Shown piece after piece: positions 33,541 to 43,389 of a DNA stretch of 64,000 nucleotides (the stretch's first letter is position 1; each line of letters begins with the position of its first letter). The translations under genes and the position numbers were made by a program. Origin of the DNA: Intestinibaculum porci (GTDB taxonomy: Bacteria > Bacillota_I > Bacilli_A > Erysipelotrichales > Coprobacillaceae); NCBI RefSeq assembly GCF_003925875.1, contig NZ_AP019309.1:2790001-2854000 (forward strand), given 5' to 3'. Below the pieces are notes generated by a model, which worked only from the letters and a program-made list of their open reading frames with translations, made no database searches and was not told the origin of the DNA.

Positions 33541-35279
33541 ATATGCGTCGTATCAAACTGTGAATAGTAGAGCTTAGAATAGAAGCCTTTCTTCTTAAGT
33601 AAGCTTTGATGCGTCCCTTGTTCCACGATATGACCATCACGCATGACGACGATCTGATCGGCTTTCTGAATCGTAGATAAACGATGGGCGACGATGAAAG
33701 TTGTACGTCCTTCCATCATCGTATCAAAAGCATCCTGAATTTGTCTTTCGGTACGCGTATCGATTGAAGAGGTCGCTTCATCTAGTATTAACATTGGTGG
33801 ATCGGCGAGCATAATCCGGGCAATGCATAATAACTGACGCTGGCCTTGTGATAAGTTAGACCCTTCTTCTGATAACATGGCATTATAGCCGTCTTTTAAC
33901 TGCATAATGAATTTATGAGCATGGGCATTTTTCGCGGCTTCGATAATCGCTTCATCAGTAGGATGATCAGACCCGAAGGCAATATTGTCTTTAATCGTGC
34001 CTTTAAATAACCAGGAATCCTGTAAAACCATCCCATACATAGCACGTAAATCATGACGACGCATATTCATTGTATTGATGCCATCAATCATGATTTCTCC
34101 TGCTTTAGGATCATAGAAACGCATTAATAAGTTGATTAAAGTTGTCTTCCCACAGCCGGTCGGACCAACAATGGCAATGGTTTGACCAGGATGGACATGC
34201 AGATTGAAATCTTCAATCAAATGCTGGGATGGGGTATAAGAGAACTTTAAATCATTAATATGGATGGAGCCGCGTGGGTTTTCATCAATCTGCGGCTGAC
34301 TTGGTTCAACAAGATCATCCTGATCTAAGATATCAAAGACACGGTCCGCGCAGGCTAAGGCTGTTTCTAACTGGGTAAAGACATTGGAAATATCATTGAA
34401 TGGTTTCGTATACTGGTTGGCATAAGTCAGGAAGGATGATAAGGCCCCAACAGTTAAGCCGCCGCTTAATACCGTGAAGGCACCAAAGATGGCTACGGAA
34501 CCATAAACGATCGCATTGACAAAACGTGTTGTAGGATTGACTAAAGCGCCAAAGAACTGCGATTTGACTCCTGAAATAAATAACCGCTGGTTGATTTCAT
34601 CAAAGTCTTGTTTGTTTTCTTCTTCATGGAAGAAAGCCGTGACAACTTTCTGGGAGCCGATCATTTCTTCGACATAACCAGATAATTCCCCACGGATCTT
34701 TAACTGCACCTGGAAATATTTATAAACACGGGTCGCAATCATAGATGAGACAATGAGTGATAAGGGGGTTAAGACAATAACCACTAAAGCTACTTTGACA
34801 TTGATCGCTAACATAAACCCAATCGTCCCAATAATTGTGGCCACCCCAGAAAATAAGTTGGTAAAGCCTTGTAATAAACCATCTGAAATCAGATCGATAT
34901 CCGCAATCATACGATCCATTAAATCACCATGAGAATGGGAATCGATAAAAGATAATGGTAAGTGATGATATTTATCAAAGAGCTGATTACGTAAATCACG
35001 GGTGATATTGTAGGTCATCTTATTGGAGAAACGCACCACTAATAAACCAAAGAGAGCCGTCATCGCCGTCGAAAAGGCAATCAGACCAATTTTCGTAAAG
35101 AGGATGGGGAAATGGACTTTGCCTTTCCCCAGCATCGTATCGATGGCCTGACCGATGAGAACTGGCGTCCATAAGGTAAAGATGATATTGACGGCTGAGC
35201 AAATCAAAGCCATGATCCAGAATTTTTTATAAGGCGCGACAAACGCTAATAAACGATGTAATGTTGATTTATGCTTCAT
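33537..35279 (-). CDS. ABC exporter subunit, catalytically complete half
   Basis: A 580-residue half-transporter from ATG 35279, which overlaps the upstream ABC gene by 11 bases and has AAGGTG upstream. Six membrane segments (residues about 20-310) are followed by a nucleotide-binding domain with Walker A GPTGCGKTTL, the unusual signature NLSQGQRQ, and Walker B LILDEATSSID with the catalytic Glu. This pattern is typical of the competent partner of heterodimeric exporters of the LmrCD/BmrCD type. The substrate is unknown; such pairs often export drugs or lipids. Confidence 0.9.
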   Translation of the reverse strand: MKHKSTLHRLLAFVAPYKKFWIMALICSAVNIIFTLWTPVLIGQAIDTMLGKGKVHFPILFTKIGLIAFSTAMTALFGLLVVRFSNKMTYNITRDLRNQLFDKYHHLPLSFIDSHSHGDLMDRMIADIDLISDGLLQGFTNLFSGVATIIGTIGFMLAINVKVALVVIVLTPLSLIVSSMIATRVYKYFQVQLKIRGELSGYVEEMIGSQKVVTAFFHEEENKQDFDEINQRLFISGVKSQFFGALVNPTTRFVNAIVYGSVAIFGAFTVLSGGLTVGALSSFLTYANQYTKPFNDISNVFTQLETALACADRVFDILDQDDLVEPSQPQIDENPRGSIHINDLKFSYTPSQHLIEDFNLHVHPGQTIAIVGPTGCGKTTLINLLMRFYDPKAGEIMIDGINTMNMRRHDLRAMYGMVLQDSWLFKGTIKDNIAFGSDHPTDEAIIEAAKNAHAHKFIMQLKDGYNAMLSEEGSNLSQGQRQLLCIARIMLADPPMLILDEATSSIDTRTERQIQDAFDTMMEGRTTFIVAHRLSTIQKADQIVVMRDGHIVEQGTHQSLLKKKGFYSKLYYSQFDTTHM

Positions 35280-36981
35280 GAGTGTCACCTTCTTCCTGTG
35301 AATGGACAATTTCCTGATAGAGGCTGCTTGTCTGCATGAGTGTATCGTGTGAGCCAATCGCTGAAACAGCCCCATGATCTAAGACAATAATTGCATCGGC
35401 ATGGCGCAAAGCAGAGACACGCTGCGAAACGATAATGGTGGTTGTATCTAACGTTTTGAGAGCGCGACGTAATTTCGCATCAGTCGCAAAGTCTAAAGCA
35501 CTCGCGGAGTCATCTAAAATTAAGATTTCTGGTTGACGGACTAAAGCCCGGGCAATGGTTAAACGCTGTCGCTGACCGCCGGAAACGTTTTTCCCACTCG
35601 CTTCGATGCGCGTATCTAACCCTTCCTTCATCTTATCAACGATTTCCTTCGCCTGCGAGATTTCTAAGGCTTTTTGAATGTCTTCTTCAGAAGCTTCTTT
35701 ATTCCCCCACAGGAGATTTTCCCGGATCGTACCGCTAAATAATGTAGCAGCCTGGGGAACGAAACCAATCATCTTTCTTAAAGCCGCAAAAGTATAATCT
35801 TTGATATCCTGATCTTTGATCGTAATACGACCTTTCTGGGCTTCATAGAAACGCGGAATCAGATTGACTAAGGTTGATTTTCCCGAACCGGTCCCGCCGA
35901 TGATACCGATTGTCTGATGCGGCTTAATGGTAAAGCTGACATCAGTTAAAGCATCACTTTCCTGATAAGAGAAAGACACATGCTCAAAAGTAATCATATG
36001 AGTATAAGAAGCAGGCGCTTCTTTTTCTCCTTGGGTAAAGGAAGGCTTCGTATCCAACACCTGGCTGATTCGTTTATAAGACGCCGAACCTTTAATATAG
36101 AGTAAAATGACATTTGAAAAGACATACATGGATAAAAGAATCTGGTTCATGTAATTGATTAAGGCAATCACATCGCCCTGACTTAATGAACCGGCATTAA
36201 TCTTCATCCCTGAGACATATAAGATGAAGATGATTCCAACATTGACAATAATGGTTGTAGCTGGATTAAGTAAAGCCGCAATATTCCCAGCGTGCACCTG
36301 CTCATTTCGCTGCGCTTCGGTCGTCTGATCAAAACGTGCGACTTCACTGCTCTGTTTATTAAAAGCGCGAATGACACGAACGCCGGATAAGTTTTCTCTG
36401 GTAATCAGGGAAACCTGATCGAGGATGTGCTGCACTTTCATATAAAGCGGCTGAGTATGGGACATAACCAAATAAATCGATAAGGCGATTAATGGTGAAA
36501 TGACTAAGAAAATAATGGCCACCTGGACATTGATTAAGAAAGCAGCCACTAAGGAACCGACAATTAAGAATGGTGAACGTGACACCAAACGAATGGTCAT
36601 CGCCACTAAATCCTGCATCTGATTGACATCACTGGTGATACGGGTAATGAGGGTTGGGGTCCCCATTTCATCTAAGTTGTCATAATCATAGGCATTGATC
36701 GCTTCGAACATGTCCTTACGCATCAGGGTACCAAATCCCTGTGAGGTGACAGAAGCGAAATACTGACAAACCAGCGCGCAGGCATAGCCTGCCATCGCTA
36801 AGCCAAAAAGCTTGATCGCACACATCATAATATAATGAGTGTCGCCTTTAGCGACGCCGTTGTCAACGAGCTGAGCGATCACCATTGGAACACATAATTC
36901 CAGTAGAGCTTCAGCTAATTTAAAGATAAACCCAATAACCGCTTTATAGCGATATGGATGAATAAATTTCTTCCAGTACAT
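35269..36981 (-). CDS. ABC exporter subunit, half with degenerate catalytic site
   Basis: A 570-residue half-transporter with six membrane segments and a nucleotide-binding domain: Walker A GGTGSGKSTL, signature NVSGGQRQR, Walker B LILDDSASALD. Asp stands where the catalytic Glu is expected, as in the degenerate-site subunit of heterodimeric exporters. With the next gene it should form one transporter. It is transcribed divergently from a LysR-type regulator gene 91 bases away, the likely regulator. Confidence 0.9.
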   Translation of the reverse strand: MYWKKFIHPYRYKAVIGFIFKLAEALLELCVPMVIAQLVDNGVAKGDTHYIMMCAIKLFGLAMAGYACALVCQYFASVTSQGFGTLMRKDMFEAINAYDYDNLDEMGTPTLITRITSDVNQMQDLVAMTIRLVSRSPFLIVGSLVAAFLINVQVAIIFLVISPLIALSIYLVMSHTQPLYMKVQHILDQVSLITRENLSGVRVIRAFNKQSSEVARFDQTTEAQRNEQVHAGNIAALLNPATTIIVNVGIIFILYVSGMKINAGSLSQGDVIALINYMNQILLSMYVFSNVILLYIKGSASYKRISQVLDTKPSFTQGEKEAPASYTHMITFEHVSFSYQESDALTDVSFTIKPHQTIGIIGGTGSGKSTLVNLIPRFYEAQKGRITIKDQDIKDYTFAALRKMIGFVPQAATLFSGTIRENLLWGNKEASEEDIQKALEISQAKEIVDKMKEGLDTRIEASGKNVSGGQRQRLTIARALVRQPEILILDDSASALDFATDAKLRRALKTLDTTTIIVSQRVSALRHADAIIVLDHGAVSAIGSHDTLMQTSSLYQEIVHSQEEGDTHEA

Positions 36982-37072
36982 TGATAAAATTTCCTCCCTT
37001 TTCTTGCACCATTATAACTCTTTTGATATGCTTAGTATAATATTTACTTTATATGTTATATATGGAGGTCGT
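36982..37072. promoter_or_regulatory. Divergent promoter region of ABC exporter and LysR gene
   Basis: A 91-base AT-rich gap. Minus strand: TATAAT close to the ABC start, with TTATAC 18 bases upstream. Plus strand: several TATA-like hexamers, including TATAAT in TTAGTATAATATT. A GGAGG precedes the regulator start. LysR proteins usually act from such shared regions. Confidence 0.5.
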
Positions 37073-37927
37073 ATGGAACTTAAACAAATGCGTTACTACG
37101 TGACGATTGTCGAGGAAGGGACAATTTCTCAGGCTGCCAAGAAGCTAAATATGGCTCAGCCCCCTTTATCCGTCCAGTTAAAGTCTTTAGAAGAAGAGTT
37201 AGGGGTCGAACTGGTTATTCGTGGTCGTCGTAAATTAACTTTAACGGAGGCGGGCAAGCTTTTTTATAAACGCTGCCAGCAGGTATTAAACCTCATTGAC
37301 CTCTCGGTCAATGAGATGAAGGATATTAAAAAACAAACGCTGAGAATTGGTATTACATCTTCCAACTCAGCGCTCATCCAGCAGAAACATATTCTTTTAT
37401 TTATGCGTAATCACCCGAATCTCAATGTGCGCATCAAAGAAGGACCAACCACGGAAATGATTGAATTACTCTTGGCGCATGATATTGATTTGGGGATTGT
37501 CCGCACCCCTTTTGATGCCTCTCGCGTCAATGTCAATTATCTTTCCATTGATCCAATGGTAGCCGTTGGGCCGGCTTCCATTGTGAAAGATGATATGGAT
37601 CATATCAGTGATTATCGCGACTATCCGCTGATCGTTCACCGTCGCTATACTTCACTTATTTCCGATTACTGCCTCAATGCGATGCAGTTTACACCGAATA
37701 TTCATATTCAGAGTGATGACTGCCGTACTTCCTTAATATGGGCGGAAACCTTAGGCGGGGTGGCTATTATTCCAAAAACGGCTTTGACCTTTGTCCATCC
37801 GAATATCAAAACGGTCATTTTAAAAGACAAAGAACTCTACACATCCGTGGCTTTGATCTCCCGTCGTCAGGAAGATCTCCCCCTCGTGACGGAAGAGTTC
37901 ATGCATTTATTTACAGAATCAGATTAA
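37073..37927 (+). CDS. LysR-type transcriptional regulator
   Basis: A 284-residue regulator from ATG 37073, directly after GGAGGTCGT. The N-terminal winged helix is clear (MELKQMRYYVTIVEEGTISQ, AAKKLNMAQPPLSVQLKSLE), followed by a LysR substrate domain starting KKQTLRIGITSSNSAL. It faces the ABC exporter operon and probably controls it. Its last 17 bases overlap the end of the convergent lipid kinase gene. Confidence 0.88.
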   Translation: MELKQMRYYVTIVEEGTISQAAKKLNMAQPPLSVQLKSLEEELGVELVIRGRRKLTLTEAGKLFYKRCQQVLNLIDLSVNEMKDIKKQTLRIGITSSNSALIQQKHILLFMRNHPNLNVRIKEGPTTEMIELLLAHDIDLGIVRTPFDASRVNVNYLSIDPMVAVGPASIVKDDMDHISDYRDYPLIVHRRYTSLISDYCLNAMQFTPNIHIQSDDCRTSLIWAETLGGVAIIPKTALTFVHPNIKTVILKDKELYTSVALISRRQEDLPLVTEEFMHLFTESD

Positions 37928-38771
37928 GCGATTTTTCAATGAGTCTGAGATGGTAAGAAGAAGCGACTATTTCCTCCCCATCAAGATTCATTGCGGCCGG
38001 CGTATAAACGGTGCATTTCTTGACCTTCTTATGGAAGGTCTTTTCGTTATCCGTTAGACGTTTCGTAACGATCTGAGAAAAATAAAGCGGCGCAGTGATT
38101 TTTCTGATCTTAGGTAAAATAATGAGATCCATATAACCATCATTGAGATAACTCTTGGGCGAAATCTCAAAACCGCCGCCATAATAACGGCCGTTACAAC
38201 AGGCACATAACGTGACCGGTCCATGATAGAAGAGCTCCCCTTCGGTTTCGATTTTGACATCATAGAAGGGATAACTGCGTATGTTTTTAAGCAGTGAATA
38301 GAGATAAGCACTCTTTTTGGGGACCTTAATATCATTATGAAGATGGACGGTATTAGCGATGCAGGCATCAATGCCAAAACAGCCGACATTGACATAATAA
38401 TGCGCATCGTTGACTAAAATCGTATCAATCGGGGTCGGTTGATGATGTAAGCTTTCCTTGAGAATCGTTGCGGCATTTTGATGATGATGAATCAAACGGA
38501 CAAAATCATTGCCGGTGCCAAAAGGAAGCACCACAATTTCATGTTTTGTGCTAACTAAAGCCTGAATGATCTGATTAAGAAAGCCGTCGCCGCCGACACT
38601 GTAAAAGCGGGTTTTTTCTGGATACTGGGCAATAATCTCACGGACATGATCTTTATAAGCACTGAAATGTATCTCATAATCATAATCTTTCATGATCTCT
38701 TTAATCACCGGGACAAAAGGATGGGTATCATACGTATCCTTAACGGGTTTAATGAGAAAGACATGTTTCAT
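37911..38771 (-). CDS. Diacylglycerol/lipid kinase family protein
   Basis: A 286-residue protein with the DAGK catalytic domain: the nucleotide loop SVGGDGFLNQ (about residue 60), LPFGTGNDFVR (about 83), and the C-terminal beta domain with KSYLNDGYMDLIIL. It belongs to the YegS/DgkB-like family that phosphorylates lipids. ATG 38771 follows GGAGG by 7 bases. It overlaps the end of the methyltransferase gene upstream by a few bases, so the two form an operon. Confidence 0.85.
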   Translation of the reverse strand: MKHVFLIKPVKDTYDTHPFVPVIKEIMKDYDYEIHFSAYKDHVREIIAQYPEKTRFYSVGGDGFLNQIIQALVSTKHEIVVLPFGTGNDFVRLIHHHQNAATILKESLHHQPTPIDTILVNDAHYYVNVGCFGIDACIANTVHLHNDIKVPKKSAYLYSLLKNIRSYPFYDVKIETEGELFYHGPVTLCACCNGRYYGGGFEISPKSYLNDGYMDLIILPKIRKITAPLYFSQIVTKRLTDNEKTFHKKVKKCTVYTPAAMNLDGEEIVASSYHLRLIEKSLNLIL

Positions 38772-38773
38772 AA

Positions 38774-39706
38774 TCAAGCCTCCTTTTCACATAAGGAAAT
38801 ATAACGTGTAAACTGACCTTTGGTATAAGTACACTGAGCCGTAATCGTAAAACCGATGCGCGCAATCGCTTCATTTAATAAAACATGGGTAATCACCACT
38901 AAGCGATCAGCGATCCGATAAGCTTCATGAATCAGATCAATCTGCTCTTCTATCGTAAATGGCGCATAGACGCCATAAGGAACATCGAGAATACAGACAT
39001 CATAATGGGCTGTAATATCATGGATATCTTTTTTGGTAATGCGCATCGGATCAAAGCCAAAGTGAGCAATATTCTGTCTTCCTTTATAGGAAACATAGCG
39101 ATTGATATCACTGCCGACAATATCTAGCCCCATTCCTAAGCCTTCTAAGACCACCGTACCGACGCCGCAGGCCGGATCGATAACGCTCGCCTTTAACTGA
39201 CTGCCAACCCCTAAGTTCAAGGCGCAGCGAGCAACTTTTAAAGGTAAGGAATGGGAATAGGAATAAGGTTTCACTTCATAGCGATCCCAGTCTTTATTAC
39301 GTTCCAATAACCCAAAGTAATACGTTCCGCTGATATAGGTAAAGGCAAATTCAAGCTTGGGGTTTGTTAGAGAAGTTGTGCCATCAATAACTTCACTGAT
39401 CGCACTCGCTTCCCGCAATGAGGTGCGATAATCATAATGGGTAAGATCATTTTTATAATAGACAACTTTAAAGTCTTCATAATAGAGATGATCCTTTGCC
39501 AGTAAAGCGATCAGCTCTTCTACCGAAGAAGCTTCATGAAAAAGCGTCAGCTTCACTTTGATAAATACAGAGCGATCATAAGCAATATCAATATCAGTGA
39601 AATGATATTTCTCATAAGGCGCATGAAAGAACCGTTCAAACTCTAACAGAGCCATCGATTCCTCATACTGGGGATAATAATTATAGACATATAAAAATTT
39701 TTTCAT
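38774..39706 (-). CDS. Class I methyltransferase, UPF0020/TRM11-like
   Basis: A 310-residue protein. The N-terminal half resembles a THUMP-like or unknown RNA-binding part; the C-terminal half has a Rossmann methyltransferase with the SAM loop VIDPACGVGTVVLEGL and the catalytic motif ILDVPYG, in place of the usual N/DPPY. This points to N-methylation of a guanine or adenine in RNA, as in the TRM11/RlmL (UPF0020) family. The start at 39706 follows GAGGT. Confidence 0.75.
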   Translation of the reverse strand: MKKFLYVYNYYPQYEESMALLEFERFFHAPYEKYHFTDIDIAYDRSVFIKVKLTLFHEASSVEELIALLAKDHLYYEDFKVVYYKNDLTHYDYRTSLREASAISEVIDGTTSLTNPKLEFAFTYISGTYYFGLLERNKDWDRYEVKPYSYSHSLPLKVARCALNLGVGSQLKASVIDPACGVGTVVLEGLGMGLDIVGSDINRYVSYKGRQNIAHFGFDPMRITKKDIHDITAHYDVCILDVPYGVYAPFTIEEQIDLIHEAYRIADRLVVITHVLLNEAIARIGFTITAQCTYTKGQFTRYISLCEKEA

Positions 39707-39795
39707 AATATACCTCACAGCCTATTATAGCATAAAGCCACAAAAGAATTGTCTCGTATAATCTTTCAGTGTAAAATACTCTCGGGAGGACAACA

Positions 39796-40974
39796 ATGAT
39801 TGAACAATTAAAAAACTATCATGAGCAGGAAAAACTGATGGCCTTAATCATCTTATCACTCTTTGTCCCGATGATTCCAAGTGTCATCATCATGCTCATT
39901 GTACTGATAATCGCCTTACGCAAAGGCTACCTGCAATCAGCTTATCATCATACCAAAGCGAGTCGCTTTGTCCTGATCTTTGGGGTATTAGAAATGATTG
40001 TCTCACTTTTCTACCGCAACTTTCCAGGCTTTGGCTTCTGCTTTCTGATTGTGATCTTTTTCTCGGTAGCGATCTTCTTTCGCGAGTATCTCACGGAAGC
40101 GTTCTTTGAAAAGATGACCAAAGCGATTTTGATCTTAAGCGTCATCGCGGCGCTCGCGGGGTTCATTCAATATATTGTGATCTTGCAGAGCTTTCACATT
40201 CATGAACCATTATTAGTCGTCTTTAATACGCCGATGCATCGCATCAATGCCTTTTACTTTAACTCAAACTATTATGCGATGATGATTAACTTCTTCATAG
40301 GGATCGGCTTTTATAAGATCCTAAAAGCCATTCAGAAGAAACGCGTCAAAACAATTCTTGGTATCTTAGCGATCATTCTCATCAATATGTTTGCCTTATA
40401 TTTATCAGGCTGTCGAACAGCCTGGCCAGCTTTAGCCTTAGGCCTGATCGTCATGTTATTCTTTGCGAAGTTTTATAAACTCTTTGCCGGTATTGCCGTT
40501 TTATCGGCCGGCGGGGCAGGCCTCATGGCGACGCATCCGCAGCTGATTTCCCGTTTCTCTAATATTCATAAATATATTGGTGTACGTCGTAATATCTGGC
40601 GCGTTGCGATTCTCAACATCAAAAGTCATCCTCTCTTTGGCGAAGGGCCGATGACTTACTGGCATATTTATAAAAATTATAAACATGCCCACCCAACGCA
40701 GCATGCCCACAATGTCTTTATTGATCCTGTTTTAAGTTTTGGGATTGTCGGGATCTGCACAATTGCCCCTTACTTCATCACCAGTATTGCCGGCTTGCAT
40801 CGCATGCATAAAAAACATTGTAATGATGCTTTAGTTGGCTTAATGATCGGCATGATTGTCATGACCTTAGTCCATGGTTTACTGGATTACACGATTTTCT
40901 TTGTCCATACAGCCACATTATTCTTAATTATCATGGGCAGTTTTGATATGTATACGAAAGACACGGAAGCGTAA
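39796..40974 (+). CDS. O-antigen ligase/polymerase-like membrane protein (Wzy_C)
   Basis: A 392-residue membrane protein with about ten to twelve hydrophobic segments. The central part carries the Wzy/WaaL family features: SGCRTAWPALALG, then in the large loop GEGPMTYWHIY and HAHNVFIDPVLSFG. Such proteins polymerise or ligate surface glycans. No other polysaccharide gene is nearby, so the substrate is unknown. GGGAGG precedes the ATG; a terminator follows. Confidence 0.78.
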   Translation: MIEQLKNYHEQEKLMALIILSLFVPMIPSVIIMLIVLIIALRKGYLQSAYHHTKASRFVLIFGVLEMIVSLFYRNFPGFGFCFLIVIFFSVAIFFREYLTEAFFEKMTKAILILSVIAALAGFIQYIVILQSFHIHEPLLVVFNTPMHRINAFYFNSNYYAMMINFFIGIGFYKILKAIQKKRVKTILGILAIILINMFALYLSGCRTAWPALALGLIVMLFFAKFYKLFAGIAVLSAGGAGLMATHPQLISRFSNIHKYIGVRRNIWRVAILNIKSHPLFGEGPMTYWHIYKNYKHAHPTQHAHNVFIDPVLSFGIVGICTIAPYFITSIAGLHRMHKKHCNDALVGLMIGMIVMTLVHGLLDYTIFFVHTATLFLIIMGSFDMYTKDTEA

Positions 40975-40990
40975 GCCTCCGTGTTTTTTA
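40959..40990 (+). terminator. Terminator of the Wzy_C-like gene
   Basis: Stem ACACGGA / TCCGTGT around AGCGTAAGCC and a T run, overlapping the stop codon and shared with the convergent HAD-like gene. Confidence 0.8.
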
Positions 40991-41746
40991 AATCAGATGA
41001 TGTTTTTTAAATTCCTCAGCCATGTTTCCATCCATCACAATAGCCTCGGGCAAAGCATCTTTCAAGCCTAAATCATCCACCATTTCACATAAAGAAATGG
41101 CATCTTTGATCGATGCGTTTTCAAACTGCAGGACTGCTTTGACACCATCTGCCACGGTCACATTTTTCATGCGAATTTCCCCAGCAATGCCTGAAGCGTC
41201 TTCATGAAAATAAACAAACTGATAATCATTGCCATAAGCTTCTTCGACGAATTTGATCTTTTTTAAAGCATCCGTTTTAAAACCGATTTTATGAACGGCT
41301 TCTCCGCTGTATTTAGAAAGTTCGCAGATGCCTTCCTGCTCTTCAAAAGCTTTCACCCGTCGGCCGGTTTCGACATTGATCTGAGCCCCTTCTAATAATT
41401 TCCATAAACGTTTCTTAAGTAAGCGCACATCCATATAAATAATATCCGTTGTCTCTAACTGATACATTACGCCAACCCCATTGAGGGCTGCTTCTAGTTT
41501 ATAAACATCTTCATTGGATAAGTTTTCATTCATTAATTCCTGAGCATGATCTTCGATATAACTGCCTGCACTCGCAATCACCCCATCTACCGGTAAAGGC
41601 AGATTTTTGAGCGCGCCGCGATTGTGTCGCGTACATAAATAAATTTTATGGCCTTGCTGGTGGAGAGCCAGAAAAGCATGAATAATGGCATCATCAACTT
41701 TGTGATGGGCTAGGAAAAGATCCATCTCAATAAATACATACTTCAT
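40988..41746 (-). CDS. Degenerate HAD-superfamily (Cof-like) protein
   Basis: A 252-residue protein that aligns in layout with Cof-type HAD phosphatases: an opening strand, IYLCTRHNRGALKNL (motif II Thr), DGVIASAGSYIED, a C2B-like cap, then FKTDALKKIKFVEE (motif III Lys). The opening motif DxDGT reads FIEMDLFL, so the nucleophile Asp is Glu, and motif IV GDxxND is not recognisable. It is therefore probably not an active phosphatase, though a ligand-binding role is possible. Confidence 0.6.
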   Translation of the reverse strand: MKYVFIEMDLFLAHHKVDDAIIHAFLALHQQGHKIYLCTRHNRGALKNLPLPVDGVIASAGSYIEDHAQELMNENLSNEDVYKLEAALNGVGVMYQLETTDIIYMDVRLLKKRLWKLLEGAQINVETGRRVKAFEEQEGICELSKYSGEAVHKIGFKTDALKKIKFVEEAYGNDYQFVYFHEDASGIAGEIRMKNVTVADGVKAVLQFENASIKDAISLCEMVDDLGLKDALPEAIVMDGNMAEEFKKHHLI

Positions 41747-41794
41747 GATATCACCACTTCTATTTTACTCAAAAGTACCTTTTGACTCAATCCC

Positions 41795-42487
41795 TTAACG
41801 ATGTTCATCTTTCTTTTCCACCAGCGTTAAGGTAAAGAGAATGAGATAAATGACAATGACAACTAAAATAAAGCTCATATTGTCATTCACCATTAAGACA
41901 TAATCATAAATACCATGGAAAATGATCGATAAAACAAGGCCAATGGCGAAATCTAAAGTATAAGGTCGATGGGCTAACTGTTTTCTTTTCGCATTAGCGA
42001 AAAAGATTCCCATCGGAATGGCAAATGACATATGTCCAGGAATGGAAGTGAGGGCGCGGACAAAGGCCGTACTGATTCCGCCAAGATAGACATACTTGAC
42101 ATTTTCTAAAATGGCAAAACCAAGTGAGACAAAAACCGCATAAACAATCCCATCGAAGCGATAATCAAAGGACGGGGCATCAAAGCTGATCTTCTTAAGG
42201 GCAAAGAATTTACAGCCTTCCTCAATCAAAGCGACACCAAAAAAGGCTTCAATAAAATAATGGAAACGACTGTTCCCGGGACCGATGATCATGTTAGCGA
42301 GCCATTCTAAGGCAATGGCGGGAATGATACAGGCCATCCCGCCGATCAGCAAGCGTCCAAGCAGGGACTTGGGCTCATGTTCGACTTCATCTAATTCATA
42401 AATGTACTTTAAAAGAATAATCGCTGGGACGACGGCCGCCGCCATATAAATAAAATTAATCGAGGCTAATGGATATAAGATAAACAT
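41795..42487 (-). CDS. PrsW-family intramembrane metalloprotease
   Basis: A 230-residue membrane protein with about seven hydrophobic segments and the PrsW motifs: ALIEEGCKFFAL (EExxK), GFAILENVKYV, SIPGHMSFAIPMG and FHGIYDYVL. In Bacillus PrsW starts the cleavage of the anti-sigma factor RsiW. No anti-sigma gene is adjacent, but the RsiV-like protein at 19488-20312 is in the same window; any link is speculative. Confidence 0.85.
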   Translation of the reverse strand: MFILYPLASINFIYMAAAVVPAIILLKYIYELDEVEHEPKSLLGRLLIGGMACIIPAIALEWLANMIIGPGNSRFHYFIEAFFGVALIEEGCKFFALKKISFDAPSFDYRFDGIVYAVFVSLGFAILENVKYVYLGGISTAFVRALTSIPGHMSFAIPMGIFFANAKRKQLAHRPYTLDFAIGLVLSIIFHGIYDYVLMVNDNMSFILVVIVIYLILFTLTLVEKKDEHR

Positions 42488-42549
42488 GTAATTTTTCCTT
42501 TCTTTCTCATTAAAAGATGCGTATATTATAGCATATAAGGAGTGATATT

Positions 42550-43368
42550 ATGAAACTATATGAAGAAAGCATGCCCGCTTCCATCGGTAATGCCATCTAT
42601 CAGTATGGTGATAATTCTATTACCAAAATTATTCAGTACTTAGAAGTCGATGATGAGCATGGTTATATCTTAACCCCTGATGCTTTTTATTATGCCTTTA
42701 AAACCAAGGGTTCCTTCTTGTTAAAGGATTTAACTGACGTGATGATTCGCAAAGTCCGCCATCAGGAAAAAGAATTGATTTTAGTCGTCCATGGCATTCA
42801 TCATATGTTCTATGCACATGACTTTGATTTTGGCGATTTATTAGACGCTTTAGAAGATCAAAAAGCCTTCACAATTACTTATCCGATGGCTTTAGATGAC
42901 CGCATTCTCTATTTAATTGATGTCATTCTTCATGATATCGATGATGATGTCTATGAAGATACGACGCTCAATGACTTACAGAAAGAGCAGCTCAACAGTT
43001 ATTTAGAAACAGTAAAAAATGCGGAAAGCCTCGATGATACCCATTTCCATATTGAGATGGAATTACTCGTCGATCATGTCATGGATCTATGCAATGCACT
43101 AGAACTCGATAGTGAAGAAATTGATGCATTAGCGCAGGCTCAGGAAGAAATGAATCAACAGGAAGATCAGATGTTTGATTCATTCAAAGATATGTATGCC
43201 CAAAACAAAGATAAAATCAAAGATGTAACCGGCATCGATATGGATGATCTGCAAAACAAATCACCAGAAGAACTCAATAGTATGGTTGATGATCTTTGCA
43301 CCCGTTTCAACATTTCCAAAGATCAGTTGACAGAGTTAGCCAGCCGTTTTGCATCAAAACACAAATAA
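42550..43368 (+). CDS. Acidic hypothetical protein
   Basis: A 272-residue soluble, strongly acidic protein. Residues about 1-110 look like a compact beta-rich domain (HGYILTPDAFYYAFKT, ILVVHGIHHMFYA), possibly a bacterial PH-like fold; the rest is helical and charged, with DQMFDSFKDMYAQNKDKI. No family is recognised. AAGGAG precedes the ATG. It is divergent from prsW and has a terminator after it. Confidence 0.65.
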   Translation: MKLYEESMPASIGNAIYQYGDNSITKIIQYLEVDDEHGYILTPDAFYYAFKTKGSFLLKDLTDVMIRKVRHQEKELILVVHGIHHMFYAHDFDFGDLLDALEDQKAFTITYPMALDDRILYLIDVILHDIDDDVYEDTTLNDLQKEQLNSYLETVKNAESLDDTHFHIEMELLVDHVMDLCNALELDSEEIDALAQAQEEMNQQEDQMFDSFKDMYAQNKDKIKDVTGIDMDDLQNKSPEELNSMVDDLCTRFNISKDQLTELASRFASKHK

Positions 43369-43389
43369 GCGCCTAAGCGCTTATTTTTT
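43364..43389. terminator. Bidirectional terminator
   Basis: Stem ATAAGCGC / GCGCTTAT with loop CTAA and a T run; it also supplies the A run for the convergent LysR gene. Confidence 0.85.

Noticed and set aside
37911-38407. Extra frame inside the lipid kinase gene
   Set aside because: It is a shadow of the kinase in another frame; the kinase motifs are convincing.
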